Assembly (NCBI GenBank): GCA_900545755.1
Contig: URAG01000062.1
Coordinates: 1-13,313, forward strand
Direction of reading: 5' to 3'
Origin: an uncultured Cloacibacillus sp.
GTDB lineage: Bacteria; Synergistota; Synergistia; Synergistales; Synergistaceae
Length of the DNA: 13,313 nucleotides
The position numbers and the translations under genes were made by a program. The notes below the pieces were generated by a model. The model did no database searches and had not been told where the DNA came from. It saw only the letters and a list, made by a program, of their open reading frames with translations. Shown here piece by piece: positions 5,804 to 12,890 of this stretch (positions within the stretch are counted from its first letter, which is position 1; each line of letters opens with the position of its first letter).

Positions 5804-7051
5804 CTAAATTTCTTCTTCGCCGATGCCGATTCCGCCCTGTTCCGCACCGGGGCCGCGCGCGATTTTTCTTTCGAGGCGCTCTATTCTATGGCGCAGCGAG
5901 GCGCGGTCGGCCTCCCAGTTTTTGTCTTTGAATATCCGGTGGCGTTCGAGCCAGCGCAGGGCCTCCTGCGCGTGGGCGAGCGCGCCGGAGGGGTCGCGGA
6001 AGCGGTGCTCTTCTATCTTCGCCATCGTTTCGAGCGTGCGCACGGGGCGGCGTTCTGTAGCCAGCGACTCTTTGTAGTAGTCGTATGCGGCGCGGTAGTT
6101 TCCCGCCGCGCGTTCGTTTTCCGCGAGGCGCAGCAGCGCGACGTGGCGGTCGCGCGTGAATTCGAGCGCCGCTTCCCACGTCTCGCGCGCCTTGTCGGCG
6201 CGGCCCTTCGCGGCCCAGAGGTCTCCGGCGCGCACCATGTCCGCGGCGCAGCCGCAGTCGCCCGAGGCCATGGCGGCGATGCGCCGCTGGAGCACGGCGA
6301 GCGATACTATGTCGAGCGTGTTGTGGTAGAAGACGCCGCTCAGAGGCGACGCGTCCGAGTCGCGCAGGAACTGCGTGTACATCCACGGGATTTCACCGCC
6401 GGGCACGTCCTCGCCGCTGCGGCGCAGGCCGAGCACGTTCTGCTCCATCGACGAAAGCGAGCACGAGGCGAGCCGCCCGCGGTAAAAGTGGCGCGCGAGC
6501 AGGAGCAGATCCATGTGCGGAGCGTAACGCCAGGACGGCACGCTTCGCGCGAGCGTGTAGCGCGTGAGCAGCAGCGGCAGGTCGAAGGCGCGCCCGTTGT
6601 AGGTGACGAGGCCGCAGCCGTGCGGCAGTTCGTCCTCGACGGCTTGGAGCCACGCGCGTTCCCACGCGGGGCCTGCGAGAAAGAGCTGGACGACGCGGAG
6701 GCAGTCTTCGGCGCATATCCCGAGGCCGATCAGGAAAGCGTAGGTCCCCGTGCCGCCGGAGAGGCCCGTCGTCTCCGTGTCGAGGAATACGGGGCATTCG
6801 CTGCCGCCCCAGAGCTTCAGCGCCGCGCCGCTCTCCTGCGGCGGCGTCAGCACATTTTTGCCGTAGGCCGAGCCGTAGCGGAAGCGCCGCTCCATGCGGT
6901 AGACTCCGCGCGCTATCCATTCGCCCTCGGGCAGCCCCGTAACGTCGAGCTCCTTCGGCAGGACGGCTTCGCGCGGCGCGGGGCGCGGTTCCGGCGCGCC
7001 GCCGGTCTTCTCAAACCGCTCGGAGTCGAATTTACCGCGCGGACGCGGCAC
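5804..7051 (-). CDS. YprB-like ribonuclease H-fold exonuclease domain protein with helical-repeat tail
   Basis: This 415-residue protein has no signal peptide, so it is probably cytoplasmic. Residues 86-255 form a YprB/RNase H-like 3'-5' exonuclease domain: Asp91 and Glu93 in FLDTETTGLSGGTGTYAF, TYNGRAFDLPLL with Asp157, and HNTLDIVSL with Asp247, a DEDD-type acidic set. Residues 265-370 form TPR-like helical pairs (AGDLWAAKGRADKARETWEAA; AGNYRAAYDYYKESL), followed by a basic coiled C-terminus. The start is GTG at 7051 with GGAAGGAAGG about 8 nt upstream, overlapping the phosphoesterase gene by 20 nt. Such proteins are widespread in Firmicutes and Synergistota and their substrate is unproven. 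A nuclease role is inferred from the conserved acidic residues. It has no evident link to the CRISPR locus. Confidence 0.85.
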   Translation of the reverse strand: MPRPRGKFDSERFEKTGGAPEPRPAPREAVLPKELDVTGLPEGEWIARGVYRMERRFRYGSAYGKNVLTPPQESGAALKLWGGSECPVFLDTETTGLSGGTGTYAFLIGLGICAEDCLRVVQLFLAGPAWERAWLQAVEDELPHGCGLVTYNGRAFDLPLLLTRYTLARSVPSWRYAPHMDLLLLARHFYRGRLASCSLSSMEQNVLGLRRSGEDVPGGEIPWMYTQFLRDSDASPLSGVFYHNTLDIVSLAVLQRRIAAMASGDCGCAADMVRAGDLWAAKGRADKARETWEAALEFTRDRHVALLRLAENERAAGNYRAAYDYYKESLATERRPVRTLETMAKIEEHRFRDPSGALAHAQEALRWLERHRIFKDKNWEADRASLRHRIERLERKIARGPGAEQGGIGIGEEEI

Positions 7052-8204
7052 CCGGCGCGCCTTCCTTCCGAACTATGTCTATCACGACTATCTCAGGCGG
7101 CGCGAGCAGACGCACCGGCGGGCCGACGTAGCCGACGCCGTTGCTTGTGTAGAGCAGGCTGCCTCGCTTGAGTTTTTTCAATCCGCGCGAATGGCCGCGC
7201 ACTAAGAGGCGCGACGAAAACATCGGGAAAACCTGGCCGCCGTGCGTGTGGCCCGAAAGCTGTAGGTCGAAGAAGCCCTCGGTGCCGATTTCGACGACTG
7301 GGCGGTGGCGCAGCAGCAGGATAAATTTATCGTGGAAGCGGCTCTTCGTGTTCACGATGAGCGTCTCGGAGCGCGTCAGCCCCCATTTATCCTCAATGAC
7401 GTGGTCGTGGTCGTCCACGCCTTCGACTACGATGCCGCCTGCTTCTACGGCTTCGCCGCGCAGCACGCGCATGCCCGACATGCGCATGAATTTCAGAGAT
7501 TCTTCTATATCGTCATAGAAATCGTGGTTTCCCGTTACGGCGAAAAACCCATACCGCGGCTTTATGCGGCGGAACATCGCCGTCTCGCGCCTGCGCCCTT
7601 CGAAACTGCCGTCCGTAACGTCGCCGGTGACGACGACCATGTCAGGCTTCACCTCACGCACGCGGCGCAGGACGCGCGCAAGCAGAAAAGCGCCCGACGA
7701 CGGGCCGAGGTGCAAATCCGCCAGCTGGACTATTCGGAGCTTCTCGACGCCTGGCGGGAGCTTGTCAGTCTCGATTTTTATGAAGGTAGGGCCGGGATGC
7801 AGCGCGCTGTAGACGCCCGCCGCGACGACGCATGCGGCGGCGGCGAAGGAAGCCGCGCCGGCCGCAGCCGTCATTTCGAGTCCGAGGATGCCGGCCATAG
7901 CGGTCATAATTATGAATATCGTGAACGACCACATGACGAAGACAAGCCACAGCCCGCCCCCCCAATCGGCGATGAGCCGAAGCCGGGGGCTGCGCGAGAG
8001 CAGATTCGTGCGCCGCGCGGCAAAGGACATAGCTGCGGCCGCGGCGCAGGCCGCGATCCAAACCGCGCCGGCCGCGGCGTTGGAACAGTTCTCCGCGAAT
8101 ATCTTCATGTATATGTATATAACCGCGGCTGAGAGCATCGCGGCGCAGAGCCCCCAGAAGGCCCCGCGTTCGGAGAAACGTTTTTCGTAGACTCTGTCCG
8201 TCAT
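7032..8204 (-). CDS. Membrane-anchored metallophosphoesterase (YkuE/YaeI-like)
   Basis: The protein has 390 residues. The N-terminal 135 residues hold about four membrane segments (roughly 15-35, 44-63, 82-108 and 112-134). The rest is a calcineurin-like phosphoesterase domain with all metal motifs: Asp163 and His165 in QLADLHLG, Asp195 in VVTGDVTDG, Asn226-His227 in VTGNHDFY, and GHTHGGQ at about 318-324. This layout is typical of YkuE/YaeI-type enzymes. The E. coli relative is reported to act on UDP-2,3-diacylglucosamine, and other members on undetermined phosphoesters. Substrate here is unknown, but the neighbouring cardiolipin synthase favours a lipid or envelope role. The ATG at 8204 lies 1 nt after the cls stop (TAG-C-ATG), and the 3' end overlaps the next gene by 20 nt, so all three should be one coupled operon. 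Confidence 0.92.
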   Translation of the reverse strand: MTDRVYEKRFSERGAFWGLCAAMLSAAVIYIYMKIFAENCSNAAAGAVWIAACAAAAAMSFAARRTNLLSRSPRLRLIADWGGGLWLVFVMWSFTIFIIMTAMAGILGLEMTAAAGAASFAAAACVVAAGVYSALHPGPTFIKIETDKLPPGVEKLRIVQLADLHLGPSSGAFLLARVLRRVREVKPDMVVVTGDVTDGSFEGRRRETAMFRRIKPRYGFFAVTGNHDFYDDIEESLKFMRMSGMRVLRGEAVEAGGIVVEGVDDHDHVIEDKWGLTRSETLIVNTKSRFHDKFILLLRHRPVVEIGTEGFFDLQLSGHTHGGQVFPMFSSRLLVRGHSRGLKKLKRGSLLYTSNGVGYVGPPVRLLAPPEIVVIDIVRKEGAPGAASAR

Positions 8205-8205
8205 G

Positions 8206-9786
8206 CTATATCTGCGCCGAGTACAGGCGGCCGAAGGACTCCAGCACCTTCTGCCACACGGGGCGCTCCTCCCATTCAGATATGGTCAGCTCGCGGCAGC
8301 GCTCCATATCGCGCTCAAACTGCTCCGCAAACTCCGACGTTATCTTTCTGTCGTATATGAAAAGCTGGTTCTCAAAATTTATGTCAAGGCTGCGCACGTC
8401 CATGTTGCAGGTGCCGACCGAGGCGCAGCAACAGTCCGAAAGCACGGATTTCGTGTGGATGAAGCCGTCTTGATATAGGAAGACGCGGACGCCAGAGCGC
8501 AGAAGCGGCTCGATGTTGCTGCGGCTGCCCCAGAATACGAGAAAATGATCCTTCTTCGACGGTATCATCACGCGCACGTCGACGCCGGAAAGCGAGGCCG
8601 CTATCATCGCGTTCATCAGCTCCGGCCCCGGCACAAGGTAGGGCGACGTTATCCACGCCCGCTCCCGCGCGCGCGAAATCATACCGTAATAGCCCTTGGC
8701 AATGGAATGCCATACGCTGTCGACGCCGCTCGCTACAACCTGCATCGGGATCAAAGGCAGCGAATTGAGGCCATCGTCCGCCCCTTGAAAATCGCGCTCG
8801 CATTCGCAGCCCTCGCGCGGCTTTTCGCCCGAGCTTACGCACCAGTCTTCCAGAAAAATTTTATGCAGCTCCGCGACCGCTTCGCCCTCGAGCCGCACAA
8901 AGGTGTCGCGCCAAAAGCCGAGCGGCCCCTTGCCTTCGTACTCCTTGCCGAGGTTGAGCCCCCCAGTGAAGCCTACCGCGCCGTCGATTACGACGATTTT
9001 GCGGTGATTGCGGAAATTCATCTGGCGGCGGAAGATAGGCAGCGCGACCGGCATGAATGAACGGCAGTCGATTCCGGCATCTTCCAAATCTTTTACGAAC
9101 GAACGCCTCAAGCTCCAGCTCCCGACCGCGTCGTAGAGCAGCCGCACCTTTACGCCGCGGGCCGCGGCCTCCTTGAGCAGCCCGCCTATGCGCGCGCCGA
9201 GTTCGTCGCCGCGCACTATGAAAAATTCCATGTGGATATAGTTTTTCGCCGCAGCAAGAGCCCTTTCAATCGCGGGGAAAGTCTCGTCGCCGTTGATGAG
9301 TATCTCGACGCGGTTGCGCATAAGCAGCTCCGCACCGCTGCATGCGTGAAGCATGCGCCCGATGCGGAACTGTTCCTCCACGTCCTTCGGGAAGGGCGTG
9401 TCGTCGAAGCCGTATTTTTTCGACGGGCGGAAAAGCCTTCTGTTGCGCAGGCTGCGGAAGTCAGGCCCGATGATGAGATAGAGCACGACTCCGAATACCG
9501 GCAGGAAGATGAGCGCGAGCATCCACAGCATCGTGCGGTCGGGATTCTGCCCCTCCATAAATATCACGAAAGCTATGACCGCGGCGTAAATTATAGTTAT
9601 GTGCCATGCATAATCCTTAAGCGTCAGAAATAAGGCGTCGACGGCGCGCGTAAAGTGGTGCGTTACGAATAACCCGTCTTCTGTGAATACGAAAAACCTG
9701 TCGCACCACTCAAATACGGTCGGCATGAAACCGGTGAGGAAAGCGACAAACAGAGCGAGAAGAATCCACCGTCCAATCTTGTGCAT
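8206..9786 (-). CDS. cls: Cardiolipin synthase / phospholipase D family protein
   Basis: This is a 526-residue membrane enzyme that joins phosphatidylglycerol units to cardiolipin at the inner membrane. It has membrane segments at about 7-24, 62-78 and 86-107, and two phospholipase-D catalytic HKD motifs: His261-Lys263-Asp268 (HRKIVVIDGAVGFTGG) and His444-Lys446-Asp451 (HTKSVLSDCCCASVGTCN). Spacing and the LNLGKEY and SLDINFENQLF blocks are typical of bacterial Cls. The second motif is unusually cysteine-rich (CCC). The start at 9786 has AAAGGCGG upstream. A longer open frame reaching 9945 is rejected because it would run through the putative promoters and dyad. It is the first gene of an operon with the phosphoesterase and the YprB-like gene, and it is divergent from a patatin phospholipase. 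Confidence 0.95.
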   Translation of the reverse strand: MHKIGRWILLALFVAFLTGFMPTVFEWCDRFFVFTEDGLFVTHHFTRAVDALFLTLKDYAWHITIIYAAVIAFVIFMEGQNPDRTMLWMLALIFLPVFGVVLYLIIGPDFRSLRNRRLFRPSKKYGFDDTPFPKDVEEQFRIGRMLHACSGAELLMRNRVEILINGDETFPAIERALAAAKNYIHMEFFIVRGDELGARIGGLLKEAAARGVKVRLLYDAVGSWSLRRSFVKDLEDAGIDCRSFMPVALPIFRRQMNFRNHRKIVVIDGAVGFTGGLNLGKEYEGKGPLGFWRDTFVRLEGEAVAELHKIFLEDWCVSSGEKPREGCECERDFQGADDGLNSLPLIPMQVVASGVDSVWHSIAKGYYGMISRARERAWITSPYLVPGPELMNAMIAASLSGVDVRVMIPSKKDHFLVFWGSRSNIEPLLRSGVRVFLYQDGFIHTKSVLSDCCCASVGTCNMDVRSLDINFENQLFIYDRKITSEFAEQFERDMERCRELTISEWEERPVWQKVLESFGRLYSAQI

Positions 9787-9838
9787 GAAGCCGCCGCCTT
9801 TCGTTTCGCAGAGTGAGAGCGCGTGCGCGCCCGGCTTT

Positions 9839-9844
9839 ATTATA
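9839..9844 (-). promoter_or_regulatory. Candidate -10 for the cls operon (TATAAT)
   Basis: A perfect TATAAT on the - strand lies about 50 nt before the cls ATG. It has no TG extension and no clear -35, so it is weaker than the other promoters in the window. Its placement relative to the start codon is right for the operon. Confidence 0.45.
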
Positions 9845-9852
9845 TGCCAAAC

Positions 9853-9883
9853 ACGCGCGCCGCGCGACGGAGACGGCGCGCGT
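9853..9883. promoter_or_regulatory. GC-only dyad between divergent cls and patatin promoters
   Basis: ACGCGCGCCG (9853-9862) and CGGCGCGCGT (9874-9883) form a perfect 10-bp inverted repeat with an 11-nt spacer. It sits just upstream of the putative cls -10 and 45 nt upstream of the patatin extended -10. An operator for a shared regulator is possible. In GC-rich DNA it may also be incidental. Confidence 0.35.
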
Positions 9884-9927
9884 ATGCGCGTATAATGGAA
9901 ACATATTTCCGCTTTTCCGCCGCGCAA

Positions 9928-9936
9928 TGATATAAT
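9928..9936 (+). promoter_or_regulatory. Patatin gene promoter, extended -10 (TGATATAAT)
   Basis: TGA precedes a perfect TATAAT at 9931-9936, and no convincing -35 is present. Transcription would start near 9943, leaving an untranslated leader of about 75 nt before the TTG start at 10018. Confidence 0.65.
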
Positions 9937-10017
9937 CGTTACCATATCGAAGCAGGGCTTAAACCCGAATGGTTTTGTCGTTCTATTTTTTCGCAGCCCG
10001 CATCAGAGGTGAGTTCT

Positions 10018-12210
10018 TTGTCCGTATATTCAAAAATCACAGCGCTTATATGCGCGGCGCTCGTCGCCGTGCTCGCGCCTTCCGCTTCCTTCGCGGCGCG
10101 CTACCCCGCCGGCAGCCCAGAAACGCGCAGCCATTTCATGAGCTGGGGCTTCCCGCACAAGGACGGCGTCGTGCTCGTCTTATGCGGCGGAGGCATGAAA
10201 GGGCTCGCACACATCGGCGTCTTCGAGGTGCTCGAACGCGAAAACATCCCAGTCGCCGCCGTCATAGGCACAAGCATGGGCGCGATAATGGGAGGCCTCT
10301 ACAGCGCCGGCTACACTCCAGCAGAGATGCGCGAGCTGCTCGCGAAGGTCGACCTAATAGAGATAATGTCCGGCCGCGCGGTAATGGAAAACAACAAAGA
10401 CGCGTTCAACAAGCCTCCGTCGCCGAACGACGCCCTCTTCTCCGTCACGGTCAACAGCGATAAACAGACGCAGGGACGCCTAGCCGCGCTCAACGCGAAA
10501 AACCTCTACGCTTTCCTCAGCGAGCTGACCGCCGACGTGACGGTCACGGACTTCGACTACCTAAAATACCCGTTCGCCGCAGTCGCGACGAACCTCTTGA
10601 ACGGCGACACCGTCGTTCTGCGCAACGGGAACCTCGCCTCCGCGCTGCGCGCCTCCATGTCGATACCGATAGTCTTCGACCCGTGGCCGATGGACGACAT
10701 GCTGCTCGTCGACGGAGGCCTCAAAGCCAACCTTCCCGTGCTAGAAGCGAAGAAAATATTCCCGGGTCATCCGATAGTCGCAGTCAACCTTTCGCCGGAG
10801 GATATAACGAAAAAGGACACCGAGATGCGGACGATGTTCGACGTAGCAGGGCAGACGCTCGATATACTGATGATTCAGCAAATACGCGAGAACGCCGCGG
10901 CGGCGGATTTGGTGATCACGCCCGACGTGAAGAAATTCAGCACCTTCGAGGCCGGCGGCTACGACCGTATAATCGACGAAGGCACTAAGGCCGCGGAGGA
11001 AAAGATTGACGAGCTCCACAAACTCGTGAATGAGAAGTGCGGCGTATGGGATCACGAGCTTGAGCTGCGCCGCCACCCCAATCCGCCGATGGTCGCGGAA
11101 ATCCGCTTCGACGGAGTGCCGCAGGGAATAGCGGAAAGGCTTTATAAAAAATACGACGACTGGATAGACGAGCCTCTCGACATGCAGGCCGTCTCAGACG
11201 CTGTCTCTGAAATGTCGCAGTTCGACGACGTGCGCTCAGTCGACGGATACACGGAACGCATTACGCGCGGAACTGTAGCCGTCGTCTTCCGCATAGAGCG
11301 CCCCGCAAAGTATGAAATAGGCTTCGACGGCTACGCGAGCAACCTCAACGCAAACCGCTGGTTCTCAATCAGCGGCACTGCACGCGACACCTTCATGGAC
11401 GGAGACACCGCGGCGGCGGAGGTGCGCCTCGGCACTACCTGGGGCGGAATGCTGCGTTATTTCACGCCGGTCAGCGTCAACCTCGACCAGTGGGGTTTGA
11501 CTCTCGCAGCACGGCGCGAGAAGTACGAACCGTTCGCATCTCACGGCGAGACGGAGCTTGAAAGATATGTGGCGAAGCTCGCGTGGTATAAGACGATAAC
11601 GGACCGCATGAGAGTCGGCGTAGGCTACGCCGGAGAGATGATAACCTCTTACGCGCCGGACGACGACGGCGAGCACGGCCCATACCTCTCCTTCACATTC
11701 AACAACCTGGACGACCCGATACTGCCGACGCGCGGCTTCGAAGTCGCGAGCGACGTCTGGTTCCCGTTCGGGCGCGAAGTCGTCTCAAACACGCGCTTCA
11801 CAAGCTACATACCGATAATGAAAAACAACAAGGTGATATTCGGCGGCGGTTTCAAGACAGGCGATGGCGACTCGCTCCCGTACGCCGCGATGCTCGGCAT
11901 ACACAACGAGCTTTACAGCCTCGGCCAGCACCCGCTGATAGGCGACCGGGCATACTGGCTGCACCTCGGTATCGAGCGCGTCTTCAGCCGTTCGTGGTGG
12001 GGCGGCGTTAATATCGAGTTCTTCGGCAACTACGGCCGCGTGATGGGCGGCATGCATGACGAGCAAAGCCGCTGGGAGGCCGGCGTCGCCTTCTCCGTCC
12101 CGACCAACAACTTCAACTCGAAACTGATCTTCGTCTACGACCAGGAAGGCGGTTTCACAGTGGGCTATTCCGTAGGGCTGCCGCGCTTCTGGGACGGCCC
12201 GTTGCCATAA
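10018..12210 (+). CDS. Patatin-like phospholipase with POTRA and Omp85-type barrel (PlpD/type Vd-like)
   Basis: The protein has 730 residues in four parts. Residues 1-26 are a signal peptide (hydrophobic ICAALVAVLA, cleavage after SFA). Residues 50-335 are a patatin lipase: oxyanion loop GGGMKG (57-62), nucleophile Ser86 in GTSMG, and catalytic Asp232 in VDGGLKANLP. Residues 357-428 look like a single POTRA domain, and about 430-730 a 16-strand-type BamA/FhaC-like barrel. This is the layout of Pseudomonas PlpD, a type Vd autotransporter phospholipase A1, and similar total length supports full length. AGAGGTGAG at 10005-10013 fits a TTG start at 10018. A GTG at 10009 lies within that site and is less likely. 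The last barrel strand ends in RFW, followed by five extra residues (DGPLP). The gene is divergent from cls and ends at a shared terminator. Confidence 0.93.
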   Translation: MSVYSKITALICAALVAVLAPSASFAARYPAGSPETRSHFMSWGFPHKDGVVLVLCGGGMKGLAHIGVFEVLERENIPVAAVIGTSMGAIMGGLYSAGYTPAEMRELLAKVDLIEIMSGRAVMENNKDAFNKPPSPNDALFSVTVNSDKQTQGRLAALNAKNLYAFLSELTADVTVTDFDYLKYPFAAVATNLLNGDTVVLRNGNLASALRASMSIPIVFDPWPMDDMLLVDGGLKANLPVLEAKKIFPGHPIVAVNLSPEDITKKDTEMRTMFDVAGQTLDILMIQQIRENAAAADLVITPDVKKFSTFEAGGYDRIIDEGTKAAEEKIDELHKLVNEKCGVWDHELELRRHPNPPMVAEIRFDGVPQGIAERLYKKYDDWIDEPLDMQAVSDAVSEMSQFDDVRSVDGYTERITRGTVAVVFRIERPAKYEIGFDGYASNLNANRWFSISGTARDTFMDGDTAAAEVRLGTTWGGMLRYFTPVSVNLDQWGLTLAARREKYEPFASHGETELERYVAKLAWYKTITDRMRVGVGYAGEMITSYAPDDDGEHGPYLSFTFNNLDDPILPTRGFEVASDVWFPFGREVVSNTRFTSYIPIMKNNKVIFGGGFKTGDGDSLPYAAMLGIHNELYSLGQHPLIGDRAYWLHLGIERVFSRSWWGGVNIEFFGNYGRVMGGMHDEQSRWEAGVAFSVPTNNFNSKLIFVYDQEGGFTVGYSVGLPRFWDGPLP

Positions 12211-12231
12211 GGCGCGCAGCGTAAAAATACG

Positions 12232-12265
12232 AAAAGCTCCCCGCATGATGGACGGGGAGCTTTTT
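12232..12265. terminator. Bidirectional intrinsic terminator between convergent genes
   Basis: AAAAGCTCCCCG (12232-12243) and CGGGGAGCTTTT (12253-12264) form a perfect 12-bp stem with a 9-nt loop. T-runs follow on the + strand (CTTTTTG) and on the - strand (TTTTCGTATTTTT). It serves the patatin gene and the convergent gene at 12291-12725. Confidence 0.93.
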
Positions 12266-12290
12266 GTGCTTCCGTTTATGCGCGGCAGCG

Positions 12291-12725
12291 CTAGATGATG
12301 AGCTTGCCGCCTTTGTTCGCCGCAGCGTCGAGCTGGTTGAGGACGTTCGCGCCGGCGACTTCTATCTTCGGCTTCTTCGCGGCTTCTTCGCGAGCGAACT
12401 CGCGCAGCTTCTGCTCGTACTCGGCCATCGACTTTTTGATGCCCTCGACGTCACCCTTTATCCACTGGAGGATGCCGTCGGTGATCGTCTTGTACATCTC
12501 GTCGCTTGGCTCGTCCTGTATCACTCCGAGCTCCTTGAGCATACGGTATTCTTCCTTTACGGAATCGAGGATGTCTTCCTCGGTGATGAGCCCCTTCTTG
12601 TAAAGGACCCTGTAGATTATATTCTGCTTCGTTTTGCTGTTCTCGTCGCTCGCGGAGAGGGATTCGACGCGCTGAAGCAGCATCGAGATTATCTCCTCAA
12701 GGCTTATCTGCATTGGTGCCGGCAT
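12291..12725 (-). CDS. Conserved-looking 144-residue protein of unknown function
   Basis: I do not recognise a family. The protein is small, soluble, highly charged and mostly helical, with no signal peptide or membrane segment. Residues 7-24 form an amphipathic helix (ISLEEIISMLLQRV). Residues 33-70 look like two helices with a GLITEEDI turn, reminiscent of a helix-turn-helix-like or docking module. Residues 95-118 are a probable coiled coil (KKSMAEYEQKLREFAREEAA). The tail ends in GGKLII. The start is well supported: GGGAGGAG lies 5 nt before the ATG at 12725, with an extended -10 upstream and a strong terminator downstream. It therefore appears to be a genuine single-gene transcript. No neighbour points to a role. 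Confidence 0.8.
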   Translation of the reverse strand: MPAPMQISLEEIISMLLQRVESLSASDENSKTKQNIIYRVLYKKGLITEEDILDSVKEEYRMLKELGVIQDEPSDEMYKTITDGILQWIKGDVEGIKKSMAEYEQKLREFAREEAAKKPKIEVAGANVLNQLDAAANKGGKLII

Positions 12726-12759
12726 TGTTACTCCTCCCGAACATAAATTTTCAGGCTAC

Positions 12760-12768
12760 ATTTTATCA
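12760..12768 (-). promoter_or_regulatory. Promoter of the unknown gene, extended -10 (TGATAAAAT)
   Basis: On the - strand TGA precedes TAAAAT (12760-12765), about 35 nt before the ATG at 12725. No convincing -35 is present; a weak TTGCGC lies upstream at short spacing. Confidence 0.55.
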
Positions 12769-12776
12769 CAGCTTGC

Positions 12777-12799
12777 GCCGCGCAAAAGATACGCGCGGC
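12777..12799. promoter_or_regulatory. GC dyad between divergent promoters
   Basis: GCCGCGC (12777-12783) and GCGCGGC (12793-12799) form a perfect 7-bp inverted repeat with a 9-nt spacer. It lies between the - strand promoter at 12760-12768 and the + strand promoter at 12815-12823. A regulator site is possible; chance is also possible in GC-rich DNA. Confidence 0.3.
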
Positions 12800-12814
12800 A
12801 AAAATGTCCGTTTG

Positions 12815-12823
12815 TGCTAAAAT
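12815..12823 (+). promoter_or_regulatory. Candidate promoter of the YitT-like gene, extended -10 (TGCTAAAAT)
   Basis: TGC precedes TAAAAT at 12818-12823, about 70 nt before the ATG at 12891. No -35 is evident. Confidence 0.45.
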
Positions 12824-12890
12824 CACGCTTGTGCGCGCCGATCTAAGATGCGCGCAGAAAAATTAAAAATCTTAATGGGAGATTCGCGCT

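Noticed and set aside
5804..7051. YprB-like nuclease as an accessory CRISPR protein
   Set aside because: It is on the opposite strand, separated by argH, and belongs to a different operon; a shared nuclease fold alone is not evidence of a CRISPR role.
5888..7171. 427-codon + strand open frame opposite the YprB-like gene
   Set aside because: It is an antisense shadow of GC-rich coding DNA. The - strand frame has clear nuclease motifs and a ribosome binding site, while this one has low-complexity R/A/V-rich sequence and no family.
9891..9896. Second + strand TATAAT upstream of the patatin gene
   Set aside because: It has no TG extension and no -35 at suitable spacing; the TGATATAAT at 9928-9936 is closer and better.
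9787..9945. Longer cls N-terminus from an ATG at 9945
   Set aside because: It would translate through the putative promoters and dyad, has no ribosome binding site, and adds 53 residues atypical of cardiolipin synthases.
9969..10463. + strand frame overlapping the patatin start
   Set aside because: It becomes extremely arginine-rich once inside the patatin gene, which is typical of a shifted frame; the patatin frame has the signal peptide and lipase motifs.
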